DNA of 64,000 nucleotides from RHLJ01 sp040222455 (GTDB taxonomy: Bacteria; Bacteroidota; Rhodothermia; Balneolales; Balneolaceae), in the NCBI GenBank assembly GCA_040222455.1, contig JAVKDD010000011.1, positions 620,001-684,000 of the forward strand. The letters run 5' to 3'. The position numbers and the translations under genes were made by a program. The stretch's first letter is position 1; each line of letters opens with the position of its first letter. The notes beneath the pieces are model-generated. The model did not search any database. It was not told the origin of the DNA and saw only the letters and a program-made list of their open reading frames with translations. Below, in pieces: positions 46,743 to 55,088 of this stretch.

Positions 46743-48536
46743 GTGGGGGCACTTAAAGACCTTAATAAATATCTAAAAAAATACAGAGTTGCTGTTTTCT
46801 TAGGAGCTCTTTTTCTAACCTCAGCGAATTTTTTTCTCGTTTGGATTCCAGTTCTTATTCGTCGAACGATAGATCGTGTAGAAAATCTATCAGATGGTAA
46901 TTATGAAGTTCCCGAAAGCCTCTTCCAAACTTTATTTTCTAGCGAGGTAGGTAAAATATTGGGGCAAAATTCGCTTTATCTGGTAGGTTCAGTTGCTTTG
47001 TACGGTATATTTCTTTTTCTAACACGCCAAACACTGATAGTCTCTTCAAGAAAAGTGGAATTTGACATTAGAAATGAGATGGTTCAAAAACTGATGGCAC
47101 TTCCTCAACGGTTTTATGCAAAATATTCTCAGGGAGAAGTTTATGTAAGAGCAACTGAAGACATAAATAAAGTTCGAGAGTATTATGGACCTGTAATTAT
47201 GTACAGCATTAATACAATAACCAGAGCTGGATTTGTGATTACAATGATGTACCTGGTTAATAAAGAACTCATGATTTGGGCTCTAATACCACTTCCATTA
47301 CTATCAATTTTTGCTTATTGGATTACCGGTTTTATCCATAAACACTCAATTATTATTCAAGAACAATATTCAAGTTTAGCGGGACAAGCTAAGGAGAGCT
47401 TTTCAAGTATCAGATTAATCAAAGCCTATAATCGCTTAGATTATGAGCAGACTAAGTTTGATCTATTAAGTGAAGATTATAGAAAAAAGAAATTGAGACT
47501 TGATTTAATTGAATCACTTTTTCACCCCGGTTTAAATTTCCTTATCGGAATTTCATTAATTATTGTGATTTGGCAAGGTGGAAATATGATTATTGAGGGC
47601 ACATTAACGGTTGGAAATATTGCTGAGTTCTTGATTTATGTGGCCTATCTAATTTGGCCGGTAGCGGCATTAGGGTATACAACCAATCGATTTCAGAAAT
47701 CACTGGCATCGTGGTACAGAATTAAAGAAGTGTTGGATTATCCCATCGATATATCTGATAATGAAGAAGCGATTACAAAAGAAATTAAGGGTAATATTGA
47801 GTTTAGAAATGTCTCATTTAAATATCCAGATTCAGATGAATATGTAATTCATAACCTAAATCTTAAAATTGAAGCTGGGCAAAATGTGGCAATCGTTGGC
47901 AGAACAGGATCAGGAAAAACCAGTTTGATACAACTTATTCCCCGACTTTTTGATCCCGGTGAAGGAACTGTTTTAATTGATGGGGTTGATTTAAAAAATC
48001 ATTCAGTAATAAATATTCGAAGCTCAATTGGCTTTGTGCCACAAGATACATTCTTATTTTCTGATACTATCAGCGAAAACATTGCGTTTGGTGTGGAAGA
48101 TGCAGATGACAAAATGATTGAAGCTGCTGCAGAAAAGGCACAAGTCAAAGAGAATATTTTGGATTTTGAGAAAAAATTTAAGACTATGCTTGGCGAGCGG
48201 GGAATAACTTTATCAGGAGGGCAGAAGCAAAGAACAGCAATCGCAAGAGCACTGATAAAAGACCCGAAAATTTTAATATTTGATGATTCATTAAGTGCGA
48301 TAGACACTAAAACGGAAGACGCAATACTAAAACAGTTGCAAGAAGAGTTGGGTGGAAGAACGACCATAATGATAAGCCATAGAATATCGACTATAAAAGA
48401 TGCCGATGTTATTTACTATCTGGAAGATGGACAAATTTCGGAATACGGTACTCACGAAGAACTTTTATCAATAGACGGTCATTATAAGACCATGTATACC
48501 AAACAATTACTAGAACAAGAATTAGCAGAAATATAA
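46743..48536 (+). CDS. ABC exporter half-transporter, degenerate catalytic site
   Basis: 597 residues: an exporter-type membrane domain with six helices (about 15-320) and an ATPase domain with Walker A GRTGSGKTS, Q-loop, a canonical signature LSGGQKQR and Walker B ILIFDD. The usual catalytic glutamate after Walker B is Asp515 (FDDSLSAID). This fits the degenerate subunit of heterodimeric exporters such as TM287/288 and BmrCD, whose degenerate half also has Asp here. The partner is the gene at 49960, beyond the RNase Z gene. Start is GTG, preceded by AAGGAAG. Substrate unknown; lipids or drugs are typical for the family. Confidence 0.92.
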   Translation: MGALKDLNKYLKKYRVAVFLGALFLTSANFFLVWIPVLIRRTIDRVENLSDGNYEVPESLFQTLFSSEVGKILGQNSLYLVGSVALYGIFLFLTRQTLIVSSRKVEFDIRNEMVQKLMALPQRFYAKYSQGEVYVRATEDINKVREYYGPVIMYSINTITRAGFVITMMYLVNKELMIWALIPLPLLSIFAYWITGFIHKHSIIIQEQYSSLAGQAKESFSSIRLIKAYNRLDYEQTKFDLLSEDYRKKKLRLDLIESLFHPGLNFLIGISLIIVIWQGGNMIIEGTLTVGNIAEFLIYVAYLIWPVAALGYTTNRFQKSLASWYRIKEVLDYPIDISDNEEAITKEIKGNIEFRNVSFKYPDSDEYVIHNLNLKIEAGQNVAIVGRTGSGKTSLIQLIPRLFDPGEGTVLIDGVDLKNHSVINIRSSIGFVPQDTFLFSDTISENIAFGVEDADDKMIEAAAEKAQVKENILDFEKKFKTMLGERGITLSGGQKQRTAIARALIKDPKILIFDDSLSAIDTKTEDAILKQLQEELGGRTTIMISHRISTIKDADVIYYLEDGQISEYGTHEELLSIDGHYKTMYTKQLLEQELAEI

Positions 48537-48595
48537 TAAACCGATCGAGCTTATTGTTTGACAGGCAATAGCTTAAAGGAAAAACGGGAGAAAAC

Positions 48596-49948
48596 ATGAT
48601 TGTAGTACCATTAGGAATAGCCTCAGCAACACCAACCGCTATTCGACATTTACCGGCAGTAGCACTTTGGAGGGAAGGAAGTGTTTACTTATTTGATTGT
48701 GGAGAAAATGCTCAAATGAGTATGCTCCAAGCTGGACTAAAACGCTCAAAAATTGATTGTATTTTTATCTCACACTTCGACGTAGATCACTACTCAGGGT
48801 TAATGGGTTTACTTTCAACTTTACAACTTCAACGTCGTGAAAGGGAAATAACCTTAGTTGGACCTGAAGGAATTAAAGAGTTTGTTAATTGGAACTTAAA
48901 ATTCTCAGGAGTTGAACTTAGTTTTGAAGTTAAATTCAACGAAGTAAAAGAGGGCGAAGAGGTAACAAGAGTTGTAGATGAAGACGATTTCTATGTAGAA
49001 GCTCGCCCACTCAAACATCGACGTTTTTGCTTGGGATATCGATTTCAAGAAAAGGACAAGCCAGGTAAAGTTGACTCAGAAAAAGCTTCAAAATTAGGCA
49101 TTACCGAAGATGATCAATTTAAAGCGCTAAAAGCTGGAGAGAGTATTAAGCTTGAAGATGGAACTGAGATTGAAGCTTATGAAATTGTTGGTCATCCTCG
49201 ACCAGGAGATAGCTTTGCATATGTAACCGATACAGAATACTGCCCAAATGCAGTTAAATTGGCGATGAATACCAATATCCTATATCACGAAGCTACCTTT
49301 AGTAATCAACTAGCCGATAAAGCTAAAGAAACCGGACATTCAACAGCTGGCGATGCAGCGCGGGTTGCAACAGAATCCCAAACTAAATTATTGGTTATTG
49401 GTCACTTTTCAGCACGTTATACTAATCTTCACGTATTGCTGAAAGAAGCTCGTGATGGTTTTTACCCAACATGGCTAGCTAATGAACTTCGCCCAATTTT
49501 TACAGATCCAACACACGAACGAGGTATCATAAAAGCTAAAGTTGAATTAAAGGATTTAACTAAAAGTAGTTCTTCTGATACCTATTCTTCAGGAAGAAGA
49601 GATAGTCGCGGCGGAGGCTCAAGGGGACAAAGTCGTGGTGGAAAAAACTTTAGATCCAGAAGAAGTTCTGGTGGAAGTTACCGAAGCGATAATCGTGATA
49701 GCCGAAGTGGTGGAAATTACAATCGAGATGATCGTGGAGGAAGCAATCGTGACAATAGAGGAGGCGGTAACTACCAACGAGACAATCGATCGAGTGGTGG
49801 AGGAGATCGTTATAATTCTGGTGAACGTCGCTCTTATGGAAGCAGTTCTTATAATCGAGATAGAAGTAGGGATGACAATAATAATGATTCAAAACCTAAC
49901 AAAACGATTACGCCAAGAACATCTTATGATGATTTTGACAGATTTTAA
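48596..49948 (+). CDS. RNase Z-like metallo-beta-lactamase protein with RG-rich tail
   Basis: The first about 325 residues are an RNase Z-type hydrolase: LGIASATPTAIRHLPA, LFDCGENAQMSML, the metal motif His60-Phe-Asp62-Val-Asp64-His65, GLMGLLSTLQLQ, SFAYVTDTEYC, ILYHEATF, GHSTAGDAARVA and HFSARYTN. RNase Z trims tRNA 3' ends. Family members have HxHxDH, so Asp62 replaces a zinc-binding His; HxDxDH does occur in other metallo-beta-lactamase proteins such as ComEC. From about residue 335 a low-complexity tail of about 115 residues rich in Arg, Gly, Ser, Asn and Asp with RGG-like units follows, which is unusual for RNase Z and could bind RNA or promote condensation. It lies between the two ABC half-transporter genes, 59 and 11 bp from them. 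Confidence 0.82.
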   Translation: MIVVPLGIASATPTAIRHLPAVALWREGSVYLFDCGENAQMSMLQAGLKRSKIDCIFISHFDVDHYSGLMGLLSTLQLQRREREITLVGPEGIKEFVNWNLKFSGVELSFEVKFNEVKEGEEVTRVVDEDDFYVEARPLKHRRFCLGYRFQEKDKPGKVDSEKASKLGITEDDQFKALKAGESIKLEDGTEIEAYEIVGHPRPGDSFAYVTDTEYCPNAVKLAMNTNILYHEATFSNQLADKAKETGHSTAGDAARVATESQTKLLVIGHFSARYTNLHVLLKEARDGFYPTWLANELRPIFTDPTHERGIIKAKVELKDLTKSSSSDTYSSGRRDSRGGGSRGQSRGGKNFRSRRSSGGSYRSDNRDSRSGGNYNRDDRGGSNRDNRGGGNYQRDNRSSGGGDRYNSGERRSYGSSSYNRDRSRDDNNNDSKPNKTITPRTSYDDFDRF

Positions 49949-49959
49949 ACAAGTATTGC

Positions 49960-51735
49960 GTGAAGAAATCTAAAGAAAAAAAAGCCGTTGACAGAAAACT
50001 GATTCGACGGCTTTACTTTTTTGTTAAGCCTTATCGTTGGTTTGTTGGATTAGCAGTTATTCTTACACTAGGAGCATCCTTTTTAGGCACGATTAGACCA
50101 AAATTAACTCAGATTGCTGTTGATGACTACATTGCCAATGGTGATATTGAAGGTCTTAAATGGATTATTCTTCTTCTATTTGGTGCATTAGCTGGTGAAT
50201 TTATCATTTTGATGATTAACACCTATTTAACACGTTGGTTTGGGCAAGGGACTTTATATTCGCTTCGAAATACAATTTTCGAAAAAATACAATCTCTAAA
50301 CGTCCAGTTTTTTGATAAGAATCCAATTGGTCGTTTAATCACCCGAACAACCAGTGATGTTGAAGCCTTAAGTGAACTACTTTCGGATGGTGTTGTAGCG
50401 ATTATTGGCGACCTTTTTAGAATTATATTTATCCTTTATTTCATGTTTAGCATGAATTGGGAATTGAGTATTGTAACCATTGCTGTATTACCCATCTTAT
50501 TCTATGCAACATTCTGGTTTAAAGAAAAAGTAAGAGTTTCTTTTCTCAAGGTTCGCGATCAGATTTCAAACTTGAATTCATTTGTACAGGAACACATCAA
50601 TGGAATGGATGTAGTTCAACTATTTAACCGAGAAAAAAAGCAGCTAAATAAATTTAAAGATATAAACGCTTCACATCGTGAAGCACATATAGAAACCATA
50701 TTCTACTTTTCTATTTTCTGGCCCATTGTTGAAGTATTTTCAAGCTTCGCAATGGCATTGATAGTTTGGTATGGTGGTGGAAGAGCGCTGATGGGTGGAG
50801 TTTCATTCGGTGTACTTCTAGCTTTTATACAATACTCACGTCAATTTTTTATGCCCATCCGTGGACTTTCCGAAAAGTTCAACACCTTACAATCTGCTCT
50901 TGCATCCTCCGAGCGAATCTTTAATGTGTTAGATACTGATACGGAAGTATTGGTTTCAGAATCACCTTTGAAAATTGAAAACCCAAAAGGTGAAATCGAA
51001 TTTGAAAATGTCTGGTTTAAATACAACGATGGAGAAGACTATGTTTTAAAGAATGTTTCTTTTAAAGCAAAACCAGGAGAAAGCGTTGCTATTGTTGGGG
51101 CTACAGGAGCTGGTAAAACGACCATTATTAACCTTCTGCTTAGGTTTTATGATATAGAAAAAGGCAGTATTAAAATGGACGGGGTAGATATTAGAGATTT
51201 ATCTCTTTCTGATTTACGGCACTACTTCTCGCTAGTTCTTCAAGATAATGCACTTTTTACAGGTTCTATCATGGATAATATTACATTAGGTGAAGAATCT
51301 ATTACAAAAGAGAAAGTGATAAAAGCAGCTCATGATGTTGAAGCTCACCGTTTTATTGAGAAGCTCCCAAATACCTACGAATTTGAACTTAAACAACAAG
51401 GAAGTTCACTTTCGATGGGGCAACGTCAGTTAATTTGTTTTGTAAGAGCAATGGTGTTTGATCCTAAAATTTTGATCCTTGATGAAGCTACTTCCAGTAT
51501 TGATTCTGAAACTGAAGCCTTAGTAAATGAAGCCAGTCTTAGAATGATGGAAGGTAGAACCTCTATCGTTATTGCTCATCGACTTTCAACTATTCAACAT
51601 GCTGACCGAATTCTGGTAATGCACAAGGGCGAGATTAGGGAGCAAGGAAATCATGCAGAACTAATTCTTCAAGAAGGCGGAATCTATAAAAAACTATACG
51701 AGCTACAGTATAAAGATCAGTTGATTCCTAGTTAG
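49960..51735 (+). CDS. ABC exporter half-transporter, catalytic-glutamate subunit
   Basis: 591 residues with an exporter membrane domain (six helices, about 25-325) and an ATPase domain with Walker A GATGAGKTT, Walker B ILILDE with intact catalytic Glu509 (LDEATSSID) and H-loop IAHRLST. Its signature is LSMGQRQ, with Met in place of the usual Gly. In a heterodimer with the gene at 46743, the canonical site would pair this Walker B with the partner's LSGGQ, and the degenerate site would pair the partner's Asp515 with LSMGQ, the classic asymmetric arrangement. Start is GTG at 49960. Its 3' end overlaps the convergent btaB by 8 bp. Confidence 0.93.
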   Translation: MKKSKEKKAVDRKLIRRLYFFVKPYRWFVGLAVILTLGASFLGTIRPKLTQIAVDDYIANGDIEGLKWIILLLFGALAGEFIILMINTYLTRWFGQGTLYSLRNTIFEKIQSLNVQFFDKNPIGRLITRTTSDVEALSELLSDGVVAIIGDLFRIIFILYFMFSMNWELSIVTIAVLPILFYATFWFKEKVRVSFLKVRDQISNLNSFVQEHINGMDVVQLFNREKKQLNKFKDINASHREAHIETIFYFSIFWPIVEVFSSFAMALIVWYGGGRALMGGVSFGVLLAFIQYSRQFFMPIRGLSEKFNTLQSALASSERIFNVLDTDTEVLVSESPLKIENPKGEIEFENVWFKYNDGEDYVLKNVSFKAKPGESVAIVGATGAGKTTIINLLLRFYDIEKGSIKMDGVDIRDLSLSDLRHYFSLVLQDNALFTGSIMDNITLGEESITKEKVIKAAHDVEAHRFIEKLPNTYEFELKQQGSSLSMGQRQLICFVRAMVFDPKILILDEATSSIDSETEALVNEASLRMMEGRTSIVIAHRLSTIQHADRILVMHKGEIREQGNHAELILQEGGIYKKLYELQYKDQLIPS

Positions 51736-52333
51736 TTTTTTTGTTTTTCGCTATAAATGCCAAATAAGAATACAACCCAAAATATGCTTGTTTTGCAATC
51801 AATTTTGAACCTAAAAATTCCTTCTTTAAAAGCCCAAATAAATTCAGTTCAATAGAAACATGGTTCTTCTTCATCCATTTTCTGAACCAAGAGAATGGAG
51901 TAGAATCGAAATCAACCACTAATAGGATTCCACTTGGTTTGAGATGGGTTTTAATCGCTTGAATAGTTACTTCAATATCAGTAAACATGGTGAGGGAGTA
52001 GGAAGCCACTACTAAGTCAAATGAGTTCTTTTTAAAACTCTTCCCAGAATATATTTCGTTTTTAAGTTGGATAGATTTATCAAGTTTGGAGCGAGCTTTG
52101 GCTAGCATTTCTTCAGAGAGGTCTATACCAATGAGTTCTGCTTCAGGATACCGTGATCTAAGTGTAACGAGCTGCTTTCCTGTGCCACAACCTAAATCTA
52201 GAATTCGCGCCCTTTTTTCTAATTTAGGGAAGTACTTAGGAAGTGAATTCCTTCCAAACAAAAAAGCCCAACGAGTTAAATCATAAAAATTGGAGTGTAG
52301 TTTATAATAACTTTTAATATTGGAGGGGATCAA
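51728..52333 (-). CDS. btaB: BtaB-like S-adenosylmethionine methyltransferase (betaine lipid synthesis)
   Basis: A 201-residue class I SAM-dependent methyltransferase with the nucleotide motif LDLGCGTGKQ at 45-54 and the acidic loop GIDLSEEML. The N-terminal signature YDLTRWAFLFGR (17-28) and the ASYSLTMF strand resemble bacterial BtaB, which trimethylates diacylglyceryl-homoserine to the betaine lipid DGTS. Length matches BtaB (about 200-210). The gene overlaps the upstream DUF3419/BtaA gene by 4 bp, which strongly supports the pathway call. A generic methyltransferase is the alternative. Confidence 0.83.
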   Translation of the reverse strand: MIPSNIKSYYKLHSNFYDLTRWAFLFGRNSLPKYFPKLEKRARILDLGCGTGKQLVTLRSRYPEAELIGIDLSEEMLAKARSKLDKSIQLKNEIYSGKSFKKNSFDLVVASYSLTMFTDIEVTIQAIKTHLKPSGILLVVDFDSTPFSWFRKWMKKNHVSIELNLFGLLKKEFLGSKLIAKQAYFGLYSYLAFIAKNKKTN

Positions 52334-53454
52334 TGAATAGCTCCGAAATACGTTCCTGAATAAGTTCCAACTTTGTCATTTTTGCTCACCCATTTGGGAT
52401 CTATTTGTTTCAACTTCATTTTTTGAGTGACAAAATCAGGAATGAAATCAGTTTCTGGATATGCTGTTCTAAAAAGTATATTTGTTCCTGATTCAGTATG
52501 TTGAAGTATATGCTTCCAATGGCTGTTTAATTGATGTTCGTTATTGCCAACCAGCCAGTCCATGTAGTCAAGTAAAACCGCATGAGTAAAAGTTTGATTT
52601 GTATTGGCTAAATACGAATCAATCCCTCCGGTTTCAATGTGAATTTTGTGAATGTTTTCACGAAGAAAATAAAAATTATCTTCTTTTAAATAATCCGGAC
52701 AGCAATTTCTAGTAAAGCTTCCTTCCAGATAAACTCTCCAGAAGTAATTGGATGCAGCCGATTGTTCTACAAATACATTGTAGAGAGCTTGTTTCATGAA
52801 TTCGTTAACATCACCGATGGCCTCTCTTTGGCTTTTTGGAACACCGGCTAAACTAAGAATTAGTGGTGATTTCCAAAGCATACTTTCAAATCCTGTCCAG
52901 AGCTCTCTTTTAACTTTCTCAAATAATTCAATTCTACGGTCTTGTTTATTTTCATTAATTAACTCTTCAATGATTTCTCTTAGATCTTTTCGGTCAATAG
53001 TATGATTTAATAATCGAGCAAATAAACCAGAAGCACCAGAGTAGAAAAGTCCTTTTCCTTGAGGTTTAAAATAATGGATATTTGAGTCCCAGAATGTTTT
53101 CGAAGCAGGAGATAGTTCATCGCAAATTTTACGATAAGTGCTAAGGAAATGAATAGATTTTCCGTGTCCAAAAAAGTCAAAAAAGAGCTCGAAATCACCG
53201 TTTCTTATTAAGGCAAATTTGAGTTCAAGCAAAGCTGTTTGTTTTGGATTTATATCAACACAATGAATTGAATTAGGTGAATCAAGTAAATAATTAAGTA
53301 CATTACAACCAGCACTTGTAATTGTAAGGAGCTCGGTTTTTGAATTTATTTGCAACAATTCACGATCTACATCCGAATCCTCCCAGCAGATGTTATACAC
53401 CAAAAAATTTGTATGAATGAAGTTAAACCAAATTTTTGCGAAAATAGATGACAT
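52330..53454 (-). CDS. btaA: BtaA-like 3-amino-3-carboxypropyl transferase (DUF3419)
   Basis: The 374-residue protein belongs to DUF3419/BtaA: the N-terminal YNICWEDSDVDRELL, the SAM-binding ITSAGCNVLNYLL (about 45-57), CVDINPKQTALLELK, a DFFGHG segment, TFWDSNIHYF, and a C-terminal domain with LDYMDWL. BtaA transfers the 3-amino-3-carboxypropyl group of S-adenosylmethionine to diacylglycerol, giving diacylglyceryl-homoserine in the membrane. The following gene is the matching N-methyltransferase, so together they would make DGTS, a phosphorus-free membrane lipid often used under phosphate limitation. No Pho-type regulatory site could be recognised upstream. Confidence 0.87.
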   Translation of the reverse strand: MSSIFAKIWFNFIHTNFLVYNICWEDSDVDRELLQINSKTELLTITSAGCNVLNYLLDSPNSIHCVDINPKQTALLELKFALIRNGDFELFFDFFGHGKSIHFLSTYRKICDELSPASKTFWDSNIHYFKPQGKGLFYSGASGLFARLLNHTIDRKDLREIIEELINENKQDRRIELFEKVKRELWTGFESMLWKSPLILSLAGVPKSQREAIGDVNEFMKQALYNVFVEQSAASNYFWRVYLEGSFTRNCCPDYLKEDNFYFLRENIHKIHIETGGIDSYLANTNQTFTHAVLLDYMDWLVGNNEHQLNSHWKHILQHTESGTNILFRTAYPETDFIPDFVTQKMKLKQIDPKWVSKNDKVGTYSGTYFGAIH

Positions 53455-53554
53455 CAGTTATTAAAAAATGAAACTTTTTTGGAGTTAAAAGCCTTAAATT
53501 TACAAACAATAAAGTTCAGATTCGTTTTACGAACAACAAAAAGAAAAGGTAATC

Positions 53555-53824
53555 ATGGCAAATACAATCAAGATTGATGAAGCTCAAAAGAAAATCGGAA
53601 AATCAGTTAATAATGCAACTGAAGCACTTCAGGAAAAGGTTGAAAAGACCTATGACGATGTAATTGATAAACTCAAAGATGAGAGAGATTGGTTAGAAAC
53701 TGAAATCAAACATGAGTACAGAAATGCACGTCGTTATGTACGAGCCAACCCTGAAAGAGGGTTAGGTATTGCAGCAATTGCTGGATTAGCCGTAGGTATT
53801 ATCTTGGGCAGAGCACTTAGATAA
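53555..53824 (+). CDS. ElaB/YqjD-like (DUF883) membrane-anchored protein
   Basis: 89 residues. An amphipathic helical region with many Lys and Glu (10-60, coiled-coil-like) is followed by YVRANPERGLGIAAIAGLAVGIILGRALR, a C-terminal membrane helix preceded by the NPxxxxGIAA motif typical of ElaB/YqjD/DUF883 proteins. In E. coli such proteins tether stationary-phase ribosomes to the inner membrane. The gene has its own upstream region (AAAAGG before ATG) and is followed by an inverted-repeat element. Confidence 0.82.
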   Translation: MANTIKIDEAQKKIGKSVNNATEALQEKVEKTYDDVIDKLKDERDWLETEIKHEYRNARRYVRANPERGLGIAAIAGLAVGIILGRALR

Positions 53825-53845
53825 TTATTAATTTTTATTTATTTC

Positions 53846-53941
53846 AGAAAGTCATTCTGAGCAAATTTGTGAAGAATCTGCACAACTAGTAATAAATTAT
53901 TTAATTGTGTAGACTCTTGGCTTCGCTCTGAGTGACTTTCT
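53846..53941. repeat. Inverted-repeat element related to the one at 14504
   Basis: The left arm, 53846-53885, starts AGAAAGTCATTCTGAGC. The right arm, 53905-53941, is its imperfect complement (AGAAAGTCACTCAGAGC at the outer end, and AGAGTCTACACAA matching AGAATCTGCACAA at the inner end). It can fold into a long hairpin with a 19-nt AT-rich loop. It lies between the DUF883 gene and prfB. The GTCATNCTGAGC end is shared with 14504-14620. Confidence 0.78.
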
Positions 53942-53977
53942 TTTTATTTTAAGAGATTACAGAAATAGAAAAACTAT

Positions 53978-55088
53978 ATGGCTATAAATAAAGATCATTT
54001 ACAGGATCACTTCGAGCGATTAGATGCGCTCAGGAGGTATCTTTGACTACGAAAAACGAAAAGTTCGAATAATTGAGTTAACAGAAAAAACTCAAAATCC
54101 GGAATTCTGGAGCGACCCTACTCAAGCTCAGGTTACTATGAAAGAGCTTGACAATGAAAAAAGCTTAGTTGAAGCTTGGGATAATCTGAATGATCTTCGC
54201 GAAAGTATAAATGTTTTTCTCGAATTTCTGGAAATGGGTGAAGATGTTGAGTCTGAACTTCAAGAAGAATATGTAAAACTCCAAAAAGGATTAGACAGTC
54301 TTGAATTAAGAAATATGCTGAAAGGGAGTGATGATCATCGCGATGCGGTAGTAAATTTTAATCCCGGAGCAGGCGGAACAGAAAGTCAGGATTGGGCTGA
54401 AATGTTGTACCGGATGTACACCCGATGGGCTGAACGATCTGGATTCAAAGTGTCAGTAATTGACTATCAGGATGGCGATGTCGCAGGATTAAAAAGTGCA
54501 ACCATTGAAGTACAGGGAAATAATGCATATGGATTTTTAAAGGCTGAAAGTGGGGTTCATCGATTGGTAAGAGTCTCACCTTTTGATAGTAATGCACGTC
54601 GTCACACATCGTTTTGTTCCGTATTTGTTTCTCCTTTAATTGATGATACCATTGAGCTAAATCTAAATGATAGTGATATCGAGTTACAACGATTTCACTC
54701 GAGTGGGGCTGGCGGACAGAATGTAAATAAAGTAGAAACTGGCGTTCGCCTGGTTTGGACAGGCAAGTTATCTAATGGAACAGAGCCTCGCGTTGTAGCC
54801 GAATGTCAGCAAGAGCGTTCTCAGCTACAAAACAGAGAAAAAGCGATGGTTCTCTTGAAGTCGAGAATTTATGAACTTGAAAAAGAAATTCAGGAAGCCG
54901 AGAAAGCGATTTTAGAAGGCTCAAAAGGAAAAAATGAATGGGGGTCACAAATACGTAGTTATGTATTTGATGATCAACGAGTAAAAGACCATCGAACGAA
55001 TTACGAAACTTCAAATGTAAGCGCAGTAATGGATGGCGATTTAGATGACTTCATAAAAGCGTACTTATTGCTTCAAGCTAATGTATAA
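53978..55088 (+). CDS. prfB: Peptide chain release factor 2, with programmed +1 frameshift
   Basis: RF2 recognises UGA and UAA. The frame from ATG 53978 encodes 22 residues (MAINKDHLQDHFERLDALRRYL) and stops at TGA 54044-54046. The site reads AGGAGG TAT CTT TGA C: after CTT the ribosome skips T54044 and continues GAC TAC in the +1 frame to the TAA at 55086. The joined product is 369 residues, close to E. coli RF2 (365). It carries the SPF codon-recognition tripeptide (RVSPFDSNARRH) and the GGQ motif (GAGGQNVNKVETG) that triggers peptide release. Taking the start at 54024 instead would lose the conserved N-terminal helix. Frameshifting at the in-frame UGA gives autoregulation by RF2 levels. 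nadB overlaps the 3' end by 8 bp. Confidence 0.97.
54032..54047 (+). promoter_or_regulatory. RF2 programmed frameshift site
   Basis: AGGAGG (54032-54037) acts as an internal Shine-Dalgarno-like stimulator, three bases (TAT) before the slippery CTT (54041-54043), which is followed by TGA C (54044-54047). This is the classical prfB arrangement. Confidence 0.95.

Noticed and set aside
49635..49973. 112-aa plus-strand frame and an 80-aa minus-strand frame inside the RNase Z tail
   Set aside because: They are by-products of the repetitive Arg/Gly codons in the real frame; the products are low-complexity Ile/Val/Glu or His/Tyr strings with no start context.
54024..55088. prfB starting at ATG 54024 as an ordinary unshifted gene
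   Set aside because: The upstream frame from 53978 encodes the conserved RF2 N-terminus and the junction has the complete AGGAGG/CTT/TGA/C frameshift signal.
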